Source of the DNA: Prostheceraeus crozeri
Lineage: Eukaryota; Platyhelminthes; Polycladida; Euryleptidae
Reading direction: 5' to 3'
Length of the DNA: 64,000 nt
Assembly (NCBI GenBank): GCA_907163375.1
Contig: CAJQUW010014769.1
Span: forward strand, 1,178,001 to 1,242,000
Shown one piece after another: positions 38,001 through 48,844 of this stretch. The number at the start of each line of letters is the position of its first letter. Position 1 is the first letter of the stretch. A program made the translations under genes and the position numbers. The notes under the pieces were generated by a model. It was not told the origin of the DNA, did no database searches, and worked only from the letters and a program-made list of their open reading frames with translations.

Positions 38001-40857
38001 CATTGGTGGGAAAAGCCGGTGGAATCAGAAGGTTTACTGCAAATGTTTATTAAAGTGCCAATTAAGCTGGAAATGGTAATTGATTAAATGATCATAACAG
38101 TATGAATACTTACCGGTGGCGTATACGATTCACTAGGACGCAAATCAAACAGAAAATATGATTTTCTATGCAAACCGGAAAAAATAATTTCTCATTTCGG
38201 GTTCTGCATGTGCATGTAGGTATACTCTGTGTAGAAATAGTGTGTGTTTTTCATTTAAATGACTTGACCATGAGTTTAATGACATTGATTCTTATGACAT
38301 TATTGAAGAAGGAGGCCACAAATCATGTATAAGAAGACAAGACAGTTTCTCGTCCATGGCAACGATCGGCATGCTGTAAAGTTCTGAGACCGTGACACGA
38401 ACACATACAACACGATCGTGTTTCGTGTCATGTTGAGCCGTCATGTTTAGCCATGTCACTTCTATCGTGTTGCTTTCGTGTTTTTACAACTTGAGTCGTG
38501 CTACATTTTCGTGTCGACAGTGACTGTTGATGCATTATTTATTTGACATTTACAACGTCACCTGTTCTATCCAAAGACAAACTATTCTAGAATCCATTTG
38601 ATTCCTATTAAAAACGGCCTTAGCGTGTTTGCATTATAAAACTATAATAGTGCATTTATGGAAACATAGCACACCTGAAATAAATGAATTGTAAAATCAG
38701 AATTTCAATGCGAAACAAGAAAAGAATATTCGGACATTGTAGTTGAATGTAGAGTAAAATCTGCATGCCCACTTAAAGGAGTGTTTGCAACACTCTATCA
38801 AGCGGCTGTTGAATCCGAATACCATCAAGCAAAAGTTCATATCGGTCAATGTGAAGATAATTTTGATCTCGACATAGGAATCATATAAATCATGTAAAAT
38901 AAAACTTCACTCAGCAAACATGGAATCTTTATACACATAATAATAATTAACACACGTATAGAAAAACTGGTATGATGGTATTCTTGTCTGACATCATCAT
39001 TTTTATGCTGCATATGCATGTAGTATGCACTGTTATCTCCTATTTCATAGCCACAGGCATCATGAACTAGCAAAGTAAACCATCTCAAATAAATGGTGCA
39101 CATTTTGCTTTTTCTGCATTGCGCATCAGTAATCATAGATTTTGTATTGCAATGAACTTGTTTCTTCCTGAATGAATTATCTTTTTTCATGCATACAACT
39201 GTCTAAATGTTCCATTATGAATATTGTCACGAATTCCAACTTATTCCCTAATACCATTTTTGTGTCACCCTTGTCTCATCAAGGAAATCCCATTTCGTCT
39301 CGCTTTTTGGGTTTTTTCGATGACGTTGAATGGAAATCAGTGAGACTTTTAAAGAAATCATGAATTAGACTTTTCATCTATACTTATAATGTCCGACTCA
39401 CTGATTAGTCACACGATTAAATGATGCAGCATAAGCCTGTGTTTTGCACCTCTATCAGATTAGTTCTATCATATTCATTTGGTTGATTTTGGAATATGTC
39501 ATCATATGTGCTTATAGCGCTTGTTTTTTAATGGTAGGTAGTAATACATCATCAGTGTCAGTTCATGATTTGCATGGTAAATTAATATCTGCCGATACAG
39601 TGAGATTATAAAATTAGTTTAATCAAGCAACTGATATTTAAATTTGCTACATACATTTTTTGGCTAACAAATGGATTATGTGTTAAGATAAATGCCATCT
39701 TCCACAGCTATACAACACTGGTATATAGATATATAGTTAAGATTTGAATATGGCGTTGACTGCTTCATTTTAGTTGCGATTTTCATCTGCAGATTTGGTG
39801 CATATATCAGGTTTCTTGTGGTGGGAAAGTGTCTCTAGACAAGAGTTGGAACCGGTCAAACCTCTGTACAAGATGTTTTTTTAATGCTCAATGTTTACTT
39901 TTTTAACATAAAAAACATGCACATTCTGTGAAGAAGATTGAATGTTCGCACCTCATAAATGCACACTATACATGCACGTGCATGCGCGTAGCACGCATGT
40001 GTATGGGTATACGCTACATACTTCATATAATGTGAATGTGCATCCATACGAATGCGATTATAAGATGCAACTGAGATGCGTGACCAAAAGCTAATGCATT
40101 AATTGACATGGAGAGACAGAGGGGGTGCAGCTGAAAAGAATCATTGTTTCATCTATTCAAGAGATCAACTTGTCGTTGATGTTTTGCTTCATCCTGAGAA
40201 CGTAGCAAAAAGTTAATTATTGAAAATCTGATTCAGTGTGATCAGCTGATGAGTCAGAATTTCAAAAGCTGATGAGTGTGCTTTGATGTAGAGGTGTTGC
40301 TATCGCTTAATGACAATCACGACGATACCTCTCGAACAAATGATGCTGATTTTGGTGATAGATAATGCACGGTGAAATTACTTGAATAGAGCATGTTTAA
40401 TTGTTTATATAAATGATTTAGATAAAAACAAAAGTTGTTCAAAATAAGATTCCAAACTGTTGGGGACTATATGATAAAATCCACGAATTTCCTTTGCTTG
40501 TGGTTCTGACTGGAAACCTTCTTTATTTGTATTTACGCAGGCCACAAAAATTTCATCTATTGAGTAAGTATTCAAAATAATGAAAAAACATATAGCTTCA
40601 ATAACGATGGGAAATTGCAGCCTTATAATAGAACAGTGCATTGTTTATCAACGAATAATTTAAAAAAACCAGTACCGGACAAGAAATCTGTACCGGTTCA
40701 ACTCTGGCTTTGACCTATTTGCACAGACGATTATGGAGAAGATATTCGATATCAAGACTAGATTTCAGTATTATCGTTATTTTGTAATTGGCGACGATGA
40801 CGGTCAGTTGGCATTGAATTCAATCATGTGCACGCAACCGCTCCATCCTGCATAAAG
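35061..40857. other. Intron DNA, no gene or element end recognised
   Basis: About 5.8 kb of AT-rich intron. Noted are a cluster of CGTG/CACG words at about 38390-38520 (with ACACGATCGTGT palindrome), and a GC-richer near-palindrome around TGCACGTGCATGCGCG at about 39976. Open frames (35590-35808, 38846-39190, 39172-39363, 40405-40641) have no domain and no plausible exon borders that I could support. Confidence 0.45.
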
Positions 40858-40861
40858 TGGT

Positions 40862-43800
40862 CACAGTAGGGCGGAAACACGATTAGGATAAAAAAATTGT
40901 CCATCTACATATTATACACCAATCGAGAGCTGAGATCATGAGGAATTCGAATATTTAAGTTAAAAAATCGAATCTTAATGTCCTTTTTGTACAGAGAGCA
41001 AAATTCAAAATGGCCGCCAAAATACTATATTTTGATACCTATGTTAACAGGAAATGATAATCTGTCTACGTATTTGGCAATTAGAGACCATTTGTATAGT
41101 CCGTATTATGCAGTGGATACACGAAAATAAATTCAGACAGCAGAAACAATGATTACGCTTTTTTAATAGTAGTATGTGACGAGTATTAAACTATAATGTA
41201 ATTATGTGATGTAAAAATCACTAAAAGTCGCTATCCGAACATGCATGTTTTATTTCATTGTTCTATACATCCACTAATGGTGAATTTGTGATATTTATTC
41301 TCTAAGGCCTATAAGTAAATTTTTCAGTTGTATGTAGTGGTATAAACACCCAGTATACGTAATTTTCTTATCACATGGCTGAATGTATATTTAGCTTTTG
41401 TCTTAGCAAATATTTACATGTACCGGTGTATACATGTGGTATTGATAACTAAATGTAATATTGATAGGAGGAATACTTACTTTCCTGAAGTGTATTGACT
41501 TTCAGTTATTCATTGCATACATGTACAAATACATAAATGCACATGTGAATGTACTTAGATATGCGAATTAATGTTATTTAAGGAAACTTTGCAAAGAAAG
41601 CAAATTGCAATTGATCCTGGCTGACTGAATATAATATTTTGAAGTTTACATTTGCTTAGATAGTGAAATTGATTGCGGCTTGCCTTTTCGCAACGCTTGT
41701 TTAAATGATGATATCATGCCCAATTTCATCAATATGTTAATGATATACATCTACATGTACATGTATATGAAAATATACACAGTTTCTTCGGCGGCTAACA
41801 ATATAGGCACAGTCGTTTTCTTTATCCTATTTCGTTTTGTTGACGTCCTATCATATTGCCGATTGTGTACATGTAGGCTCCACATTATTAATCATGACAT
41901 TTAGACACCATCAACCAAGAATGTATGTATATATGTAGCTGCACTGCCTGTGTGCGTGCCTGTTGCTGTAGCAACAAAAAGTAAATGAATACCTAAAACG
42001 TAGAATCAAATAGCAGATGATGACTAATGAAAACAGCAGTTGCCGATCAGTTCTTGGACAGAAGATTGATTGATCTCTTTGCGGCAGGATTGCATACAGA
42101 ACTCGATGCATGCATTAAGGTGCGTGCGCCCGCGGATTTTCATAATTGATTCAATGATTAGGACGGCATCGCAGATAACTTGCTGAATGATCATTTCTTC
42201 GTGCGCGCGCTATCATGCCTCGTGAACGTCGATCTCATGAAAGCAGCCGGCTTGAAGTATGTGTCCTTTGTTTCTGTAAGACCAAAACCATGCGCCTCAT
42301 AACTTCAAATATGCAACGCACTATCGAGAAATACTTTCTCCATGGGTACGACCCATCTGATGTGCGTCTTCCAAAAGCATTATGCAACACATGTAGGTTG
42401 GTAGTTGGTGAATACGACAAGGACATATTCACCCGTTCAATAAGTCTGTTTGACCATTCGAAGCTTGCGGAATTACCTCCACCTATGTCAACACGATCAA
42501 ATTCTGAGTGCTCATGTCTTCTGTGTAAGACCGCAGGTATGAAGGGATGGACTGAGTCGAAGGTGGGAACACCATCGGCTGAGCCATATCCGAATTCAAC
42601 ATTGAAGATTTGTGGCAAGTGTCTTACACATTTAGGGAAGGGCCTTCCTCATTAGTGCTCCAAGACCACTAGATTTGATAATCTGAAGCAACTGTCGTCT
42701 AAAGACAAAACGTCTGAGCAGCTTGCAGCCTCTGTGCTGAAGTCAAAAGCAATGCAGTCTCCCACAAATTCAGTAAGTCTTTCAACACTTGAGGTCAACC
42801 ATTGAAAATTAAAGTTTCTCCAACGTCCACGTTGAGATCTCCACTCCGTAGACTAGATGTAAATGATCTTTCGAATATTCAGTCCGATCTGAATTTGAGT
42901 TCCAATGCAACACTGAAGCTAGCTGGTGTCATTCGATCTACTTCAGGTAGTAGGAAGAGTGTTGAATCAAATGCTAAAAGCAAACTGATTGAGTTAAATC
43001 ACTAGCTTGATTCGTTCTTTGCAGTTTCACGTGAAAGCTTTTTTAGTAAGACTGCTGATGAGTGCAAGCATGTTGACAGACCGTTTGTGCATTGTACCAA
43101 TTTGGATGGCTTGATTCGAGAAATTATCGAGCACCGTCATTATGGATCGGCAGCGGGGTTACTTTTCAAATTGGGAGTTGATGGTGGAGGTGGTTTTTTT
43201 AAGATTTGTCTATCTGTTTGCTCGAATGCCTCCAGGAGAGAAAACAGCGTTGAAGGCATTTTCCTTATAGGTATTATCCCAAACATTCAAGAAAATTTCT
43301 CGAATCTTCTAAAGATTTGGTATCTGATTCGCTTGGTAGGTCCAGACTCCGTTTCCTCATTGACATCGAAGGTTATTGCTGCAGATTTGAAATTAGCAAA
43401 TCTCTTACTCGGTCTGATGTCTCACGGCTCGTCACACCCGTGCACTTGGTGTGACTCAAGCAAATCTTCTCTGAGATTTAAGGCCAATTTTCGAACGCTT
43501 GGAAGCTTGAATGATGCTTTCTGCTGGCGATAGTATGACGAGACTGATCAGGACAAGTTCAAAGCAAAACATTTCGGGAATGTTATACATTGTCCAATTC
43601 TGAGAGGCGAATCATCAGAACGAGTGATTGATCTTCTTCCTCCTCCTGAGTTACACCTTCTCATAGGACCTCTCAACAAAATGTTTAAAGAATTAGAAAA
43701 AGAGTGGCCAGAAGCCATGACTTGGCCACGCACATGCTTTGCTGAGAGAGAAGCCATACATGGAGGCTTGTTCAACGGAAACTCGTGCAAGAAGTTGCTA

Positions 43801-44757
43801 TCCAAAATCGATGCACTACGATCCATGTGCCCGTTGCAAGGCTTGAAATATGTCGAGGCATTTGAAAAATTTCATAAAGTTGTGGACGCCTGCTACGGCC
43901 ATGATCTCGATCTAGATTTCCGAATGATTATCCGTGACTTTGAGAAAAGTTACCTCTCTCTCGGTATTTCGATCACTCCAAAGGTCCATACAGTCTTTCA
44001 CCATATTAGAATTTTGTGATTCTGTGCACACTGGACTCTGACGATACAGCGAGCAGGCTGTTGAGGCAGTTCATGCTGACTTTGAATCTACTTGGGCCAA
44101 ATAGCGGGTCCATGAAGTGAACCCGCGTTATCCGGAGCAGTTGTTGAAGGCAGTTAACGATTACAACGCAAAGCATTTGCGTATCCTTCTGATTTTGTGT
44201 TATTTTTTCCTTTTTTTCAATGGAATATTGAATAATGATTTGAGCAACGTTTGTTTTTCGTGAATGAATTGTAAAGCGCGTAGAAAACAGCTGCTACAAA
44301 CTGTAGTGCGAAATTTTGGGTTGATGTATGAAAAACGTATTCCATAATTTCATATTGGTGCATTTATAAAAGAAACAATTTTGGATAGTAATTTTTGGTG
44401 ATTTTTACATCACATAATTATATTATAGTTTAATACTCGTCACATACTACTATTAAAAAAGCGTAATCATTGTTTCTGCTGTCTGAATTTATTTTCGTGT
44501 ATCCACTGCATAATACGGACTATACAAATGGTCTCTAATTGCCAAATACGTAGGCAGATTATCATTTCCTGTTAACATAGGTATCAAAATATAGTATTTT
44601 GGCGGCCATTTTGAATTTTGCTCTCTATACAAAAAGGACATTAAGATTCGATTTTTTAACTTAAATATTCGAATTCCTCATGATCTCAGCTCTCTATTGG
44701 TGTATAATATGTAGATGGACAATTTTTTTATCCTAATCATGTTTCCGCCCTACCGTG
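40862..44757 (+). mobile_element. Chapaev-like (CMC group) DNA transposon, 3896 bp, decayed
   Basis: Long terminal inverted repeats of about 375 bp (40862-about 41236 and about 44383-44757) begin CACAGTAGGGCGGAAACA and CACGGTAGGGCGGAAACA. They are flanked by a 4-bp direct duplication TGGT (40858-40861 and 44758-44761). CAC termini plus a 4-bp duplication are the published features of Chapaev elements; the alternative reading is a 5-bp TGGTC duplication sharing the terminal C on the left. The transposase pseudogene lies on the plus strand inside. The inverted repeats differ at few positions, so the insertion is not very old, yet the coding region is already broken. Confidence 0.83.
42215..44185 (+). 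pseudogene. Chapaev-like transposase pseudogene (RAG1/Transib-like motif order)
   Basis: The start ATG at 42215 opens a Cys-rich N-terminus with four CxxC pairs (residues 16-19, 57-60, 101-104, 133-136). After an in-frame TAG at 42653 the protein resumes; a frame change follows near 42800, then DRRLDVNDL-type sequence, and TAG after ELNH (43003). The catalytic part starts LFKLGVDGGGGFFKICLSV (likely first Asp), then HPCTWCD (CxxC insertion), TAG at 43531, LLPPPELHLLIGPLNKMF, GGLFNGNSCKKLL, GISITPKVHTVFHHI, a frame change near 44017, and YSEQAVEAVHADFESTWAK (candidate catalytic Glu), a TAG, then YPEQLLKAVNDYNAKHL. I recognise this protein type from many invertebrate genomes. The D...CxxC...NG(N)xxxKLL...E order matches the RNase H-like fold with helical insert known in Transib/RAG1 and CMC transposases. 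At least four stops and two frame changes make it inactive. Confidence 0.8.
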
Positions 44758-44761
44758 TGGT

Positions 44762-45065
44762 CAGCTGACGACACATCATTTTTAGCGTCATAGATATTTC
44801 TCAGGATAAAGCTGTAAATGCCGTGCTTGAAGTTGCCTACTCTGCATATTTCTATTATTAACTACCATTCGAATCAAAGAACAATTACCATATTCTAACT
44901 AGAAATCTGCATTCCCATTAGCAGCAATCATTTATGCTGTCACGGTTATAATCAGTTTCATATATTCTATATTTTCTAAAGAGAAATTGTCTTATAGATT
45001 GTTCGTCAAATTGATCTGAACACAGAAATACACAGAATATACCTATTTTAAAAGTCTTTAAGTTT
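44762..45065. other. Intron DNA between transposon and SINE
   Basis: Short AT-rich stretch. Part of it (about 44930-45065) is probably the body and tail of the minus-strand SINE that begins at 45140. No other signal was seen. Confidence 0.4.
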
Positions 45066-45140
45066 GATCCGACCAAGGTTTGAACCAAGGTCTCCCAGAC
45101 GCAGAGCGAGCACTCTACCACAAGGCCATAGTGCCGGCTT
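45066..45140 (-). ncRNA. tRNA-derived SINE head (tRNA-Ala-like)
   Basis: On the minus strand, GCCGGCACTATGGCCTTGTG is followed by GTAGAGTGC (A box), CTCGCTCTGCGTCTGGGAG (an anticodon-arm-like stem-loop with an Ala-like loop) and GGTTCAAACCT (B box), then GGTCGGATC. The acceptor stem does not close as in a true tRNA, and the sequence runs on into a body with GACTTTTAAAAT. This is the usual head of tRNA-derived SINEs in marine invertebrates. It lies about 220 bp downstream of the TM3 exon, in the sense orientation of the gene. Confidence 0.75.
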
Positions 45141-45359
45141 TGCTCCCATTCTGAAAGTCTTCCTGATTCAATGCGAACCGTTGCCGCAAGGTCACTGCGC
45201 CTGTATTTAGATCACGGTAGCGGAATTTCACGCTTCCTAACGTAAGAAGAATACTTTCGTATGTGTGTACTAAGCATCACTACATTTTTCTTTGTTTACA
45301 TCTGCAAATTTATAAGTAATTTCTCAATATCAAAATCTTCAGACTTCTGAATCATTTAC

Positions 45360-45459
45360 CTGTCTAATGCAATGATTGCTAAAGTTGTCACTGAAGCACA
45401 CACTGTCGTTCCTTGCAGATACGAACCACTTTTGCAAGCCCACCGACCGAACAGCCATT
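45360..45459 (-). CDS. Neuropeptide-type class A GPCR, internal exon (TM3)
   Basis: This 100-bp exon is bounded on the minus strand by TTTTTTCAG (45460-45462) and GTAAATG (from 45359). It encodes WLFGRWACKSGSYLQG and then TTVCASVTTLAIIALD followed by AG of an Arg codon. It contains the ECL1 W-x-FG motif, the conserved TM3 Cys before Lys, and the D-R of DRY. Spliced to 33297 it reads LDRYLAICYPLKR without a break. The exon enters in phase 1 (two bases before TGG). The preceding exon with TM1-TM2 was searched for on the minus strand up to 64000 by looking for an N-L-A-x-x-D motif and was not found, so it likely lies outside the window. Confidence 0.92.
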
Positions 45460-45576
45460 CTGAAAAAATCAAAAATCCAACATTGTGTCAAACATTTGAG
45501 CAAATCAATCTAATGTCTTTCATTTAACTGAAGATTAACTTTAATTAATTTAACTCTAATGTCTTTCATCCCCTTT

Positions 45577-46501
45577 GCGGGAATGATATGACAATCGCCA
45601 GTTGATAATACCACATTGATGCAGTTAACGCTTTCCGTCAGACACAAATAACTTAGAAATCTAAAGCAAAAGTGACATTTAGATAACACAATTAAAATCA
45701 GCTCAAGGATGTAATACTGACACACAATCAATGAAAATGGTAAGACAGCGAAAATATAAATTACAAAAATATGAGGTGGCGAAAAATGAATAAATAAACA
45801 AAATTAAAAAAATACCTTTCTCTTCAGGCCAAGTATGCGTGATTTTCAACACCGTCTGCCTCCCAGCAAGATCACCCAAGGATCCTCTGCCAGCGTTTTC
45901 GCTTCTAATGTGGTATATAAATTCAGTTGCTCTTGCAGATACGGGTATAGCGGAAAAACTGGCAGACCACCTGAGTGTCGTATTCGGAAGCATTTACCTA
46001 AATGGTTGGCAAATGAACTGAAAGTGCCCCCAGGATCAAAGAAGGTGCCAACTAGTGCCACTACAAGGCATTTACAGATATGCCACACAAGTGTAACTGT
46101 TGCGAAGACCTGCTTCACCGTTGTAAGCCGTTCGAAGAACATATCATGTCTTCGAACCAAAGAAGCTCTCCTCATCAAGAAGTTGAAGCCCACTTTATGT
46201 GCCCAGAAGGACTTCATTGTGTCCCTCGGTCTTCCGTGGTAACTTATTTTACCCGTTCTTCTCCTTTTTTTACTTTTATTTCTTTATTCATTTTTCGCCA
46301 CCTCATATTTTTGTGATTTTATATTTTCGCTGTCTTACCATTTTCATTGATTGTGTGTCAGTATTACATCCTTGAGCTGATTTTAATTGTGTTATCTAAA
46401 TGTTACTTTTGCTTTAGATTTCTAAGTTATTTGTGTCTGACGGAAAGCGTTAACTGTATCAATGTGGTATTATCAACTGCCGATTGTCATGTCATTCCCG
46501 C
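45577..46501 (+). mobile_element. Penelope-like element 3' part between inverted terminal repeats
   Basis: A block of about 225 bp at 46275-46501 recurs in reverse complement at 45577-45805, with about 95 percent identity by eye. Between them lies a GIY-YIG coding segment in the plus sense. Penelope-like elements are known for terminal repeats (pLTRs) that can be direct or inverted, often with a 5'-truncated copy. Here the inverted copy sits directly upstream of the nuclease domain and the reverse transcriptase is absent. The same inverted frames read MIVCQYYILELILIVLSKC on both strands (45510-45731 minus and 46347-46556 plus), which only reflects the repeat. It is inserted upstream of the receptor's TM3 exon. 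Confidence 0.78.
45835..46242 (+). pseudogene. GIY-YIG endonuclease domain of a Penelope-like element
   Basis: The frame reads SNVVYKFSCSCRYGYSGKTG, then RIRKHLPKWL (catalytic Arg and the PLE-typical HLPKWL), SATTRHLQICH, FTVVSRSKN, EALLIKKLKPTLCAQKDF and ends VSLGLPW at a stop. The order and C-terminal LCAQK...LPW match the endonuclease of Penelope-like elements of marine animals. The domain is open over its whole length but lacks the reverse transcriptase, so it is a truncated copy. Minus-strand frames across it are shadows. Confidence 0.85.
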
Positions 46502-47497
46502 GTTGCACTCCGAGGAGAGCAGGCGAAAGGCCTCAGTGTATTTTGCAATAAAATGAAGATCTTGTTCGCGACCTTATCTTTCATTTATTGATCTAGCATT
46601 GAATACCATGATGGTATAATTCTTTCCATTTTCTGTTGAAATTTAGTGACCTGCCAATCTTCGTCATTCGATTTGACTTTCAAATCAGTCTATTGATTTG
46701 ATAAGAAGAACCATGCGAAGAATTCGAGGAAGTTTCGAATATGTCGGCCAAAATCTACTCAGATTTTTCAATTATTCTAAAAATGCGATTTCAAAATTTC
46801 AATGCACCGTAGTGTGAACTTATTTTGAAATTCCTGTCAGACATTGCTTTAACATTTCAGAGTGACTTTCTTGCAATTTTTCATTTTCTGGAATAACTTC
46901 AGTTTGACTCCATTGACCTATCGATTTTTTTACTCTGAAAATCTCGCAATTGCACGACAGTTCTTCGCAATTTTTCTTTCAGACTTTTCCAGATTTTGCC
47001 TCAAATTTTGTGTTTTGATCCTTTTATGGATTCCAGGTTTTTCGATAGATTGCTGATGAGATATTTATGAGAAATACAGGATATGGTGGCAAATGAATGT
47101 CCTCATTCTAAAAGTCATGAGGTTTTGAGGTATTTGAGGTATAGTAATATCTTTCCAAAACACATTCAAAATTTATTTTTACACATATGTGCCTTGGGAA
47201 GACATCTCTTTACTCAAAATTAAATAACTTTGTTTTCTTACTTTTGCTGAAAGCTTATGTAACTACTAAGTAATGAAGAGTGCATTGCACTTACTTCCCT
47301 ATTTCAACATAGTCTAACATAATCTCACAGAGTCTTACGCGTTTGAATTTGAAAATGATGACAAGATCGACCGACATACAAAATGAATGTGCACACCAGA
47401 AAGAGAATGTGAAAGAGTGGAAACTTGTGGGCCTATAATTTCTCGAGATCTACACTTTTATTTGCTATTTTGCATATTTTGTTATCTGCTATTTGCT
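46502..47497. other. No gene recognised
   Basis: AT-rich sequence with short hydrophobic frames (46862-47056 plus) that follow T-rich DNA. No TM1-TM2 receptor exon, repeat end or RNA gene was recognised. Confidence 0.45.
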
Positions 47498-47610
47498 TTT
47501 TTTTGTTATGTTGGTAATTATTCAGTTCATTAATTTTGAGACAAATTATGATTGCACTCCAAATTGTTGGATCAGAAAGGGTTTATTAAAACAATGTTTC
47601 TAATGTTGTT
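47498..47610 (+). repeat. Direct repeat pair, copy A (~112 bp)
   Basis: Matches 48733-48844 in the same orientation at roughly 88 percent by eye, sharing TTATGTTGG, ATTATTCAGTTCATT, ATGATTGCACTCCAA and AAAACAATGTTTCTAATGTT. The two copies lie 1.24 kb apart. The interval has only short frames (47699-47908, 48018-48206) without motifs. The pair could be terminal repeats of a small element or two members of a dispersed family. Confidence 0.7.
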
Positions 47611-48732
47611 GATAGCATTATTTATTTGCTCTTATTTGATCAATTATCATGAAATCCAACAAAAGTGGGAGTTTGAATTCAATATAAATATCTAATTCTT
47701 GACAATAAGTGGAGTGTGGCTACGATCCATGGTATGGGTGGATGGGTGGTTACGACACCTGGGTATAGGCTTATCATTTGTCACAGTGCCACTAAGTCGA
47801 ATTTTTATTATAACTTCAAGTTGTCAGTATAGTTGGCGGTTATTGATGACAAAAAAACGCAAAAAGCTAAAACACAGCAGCTCAAATCGTCGCTCAAATT
47901 GTCGATGAACTCTTAAGGCACACATTCTGACACAGGAAAGGGCATCGTCAGCAACCACGCTTTGTCAATGGAGTCAATTTCAATTACCGGAGCTCAAATG
48001 AGGATTATGAACTACGCTTGATAGGAAAACCATTAGCTTGCAATGGTTTAAAGAAAGTTCATCATGAGAAACGTCACCATTTGAAAATGATGAGAAACGT
48101 CATTCTTTTGATAGATGTAAATCATTGTTTTAGAATTAGCAGGCTTGATCGACAAATGTCCACATTTTTAACACTAAACGTACAATCGATGAACCTCAAA
48201 TCATAAGCATGGCACAAGTAATGAGAAATATTGCATTAACGTCCATAGGCGTCTGTTTATACGTGCGTGCATTAGATTTTAATTTTCAAAGCTTTGCCTC
48301 AACTCAATTTGGATGACAATGTAGCGCTTAAATACATTCTTCGCAACTGTAATCGAATATTTTTATTCTCTGAAGTTCTCTACGGAGAAAGCATGAGCGA
48401 ACGACTGAGGTATTAGAAGAAATGTACCGAATAAATTCTGACATAGTCCGAATTCCACTTCAACTGATATACTCTGCATTCGGCGGTTGTCGCAATGCAA
48501 TAAATCGATTGTTATTTGCATAAATGGAAGCGAATTGTAAATATTACAGCCGCTGCATTGATAGTAAACCCGCTGAATGTAGCAGTTTTGTCGGAATAAT
48601 TAATCTGGTTGAGACAGTCAACATAATCCGTTAGTATTTGGAATTGATGCGACTCATAGAACAGGAGGTGTCTCAGGAATTTGAATTGTTTCTAATTGAT
48701 TTTTATAAAGAATATTGAGTTCTTTCAAAACT

Positions 48733-48844
48733 TTTTTTGTTATGTTGGCGATTATTCAGTTCATTCATTTTAACACAAAGCATGATTGCACTCCAAGCTG
48801 TTGGAACAGAAAGGGTCTACTAAAACAATGTTTCTAATGTTGTT
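48733..48844 (+). repeat. Direct repeat pair, copy B (~112 bp)
   Basis: Second copy of the repeat described for 47498-47610; both are preceded by a T run and end at TAATGTTGTT. No target duplication flanking the pair was identified. Confidence 0.7.

Larger units (their letters stand above)
33298..45359 (-). other. 12.06-kb phase-2 intron of the GPCR gene
   Basis: The donor is AG|GTAAATG (GT at 45358-45359 read on the minus strand) and the acceptor is CTCTTCCAG|G at 33298-33300. Joining restores GAC AGG TAT, that is D-R-Y. A phase-2 intron within the DRY codon group is a recurrent intron position in class A receptor genes. The intron has accumulated a Penelope-like fragment (34258-35060), the Chapaev-like transposon (40862-44757) and a SINE (45066-45140). 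A GA microsatellite lies at about 34045-34062. Confidence 0.88.

Noticed and set aside
42235-42618. Minus-strand 127-aa frame
   Set aside because: Antisense shadow of the Chapaev-like transposase N-terminus.
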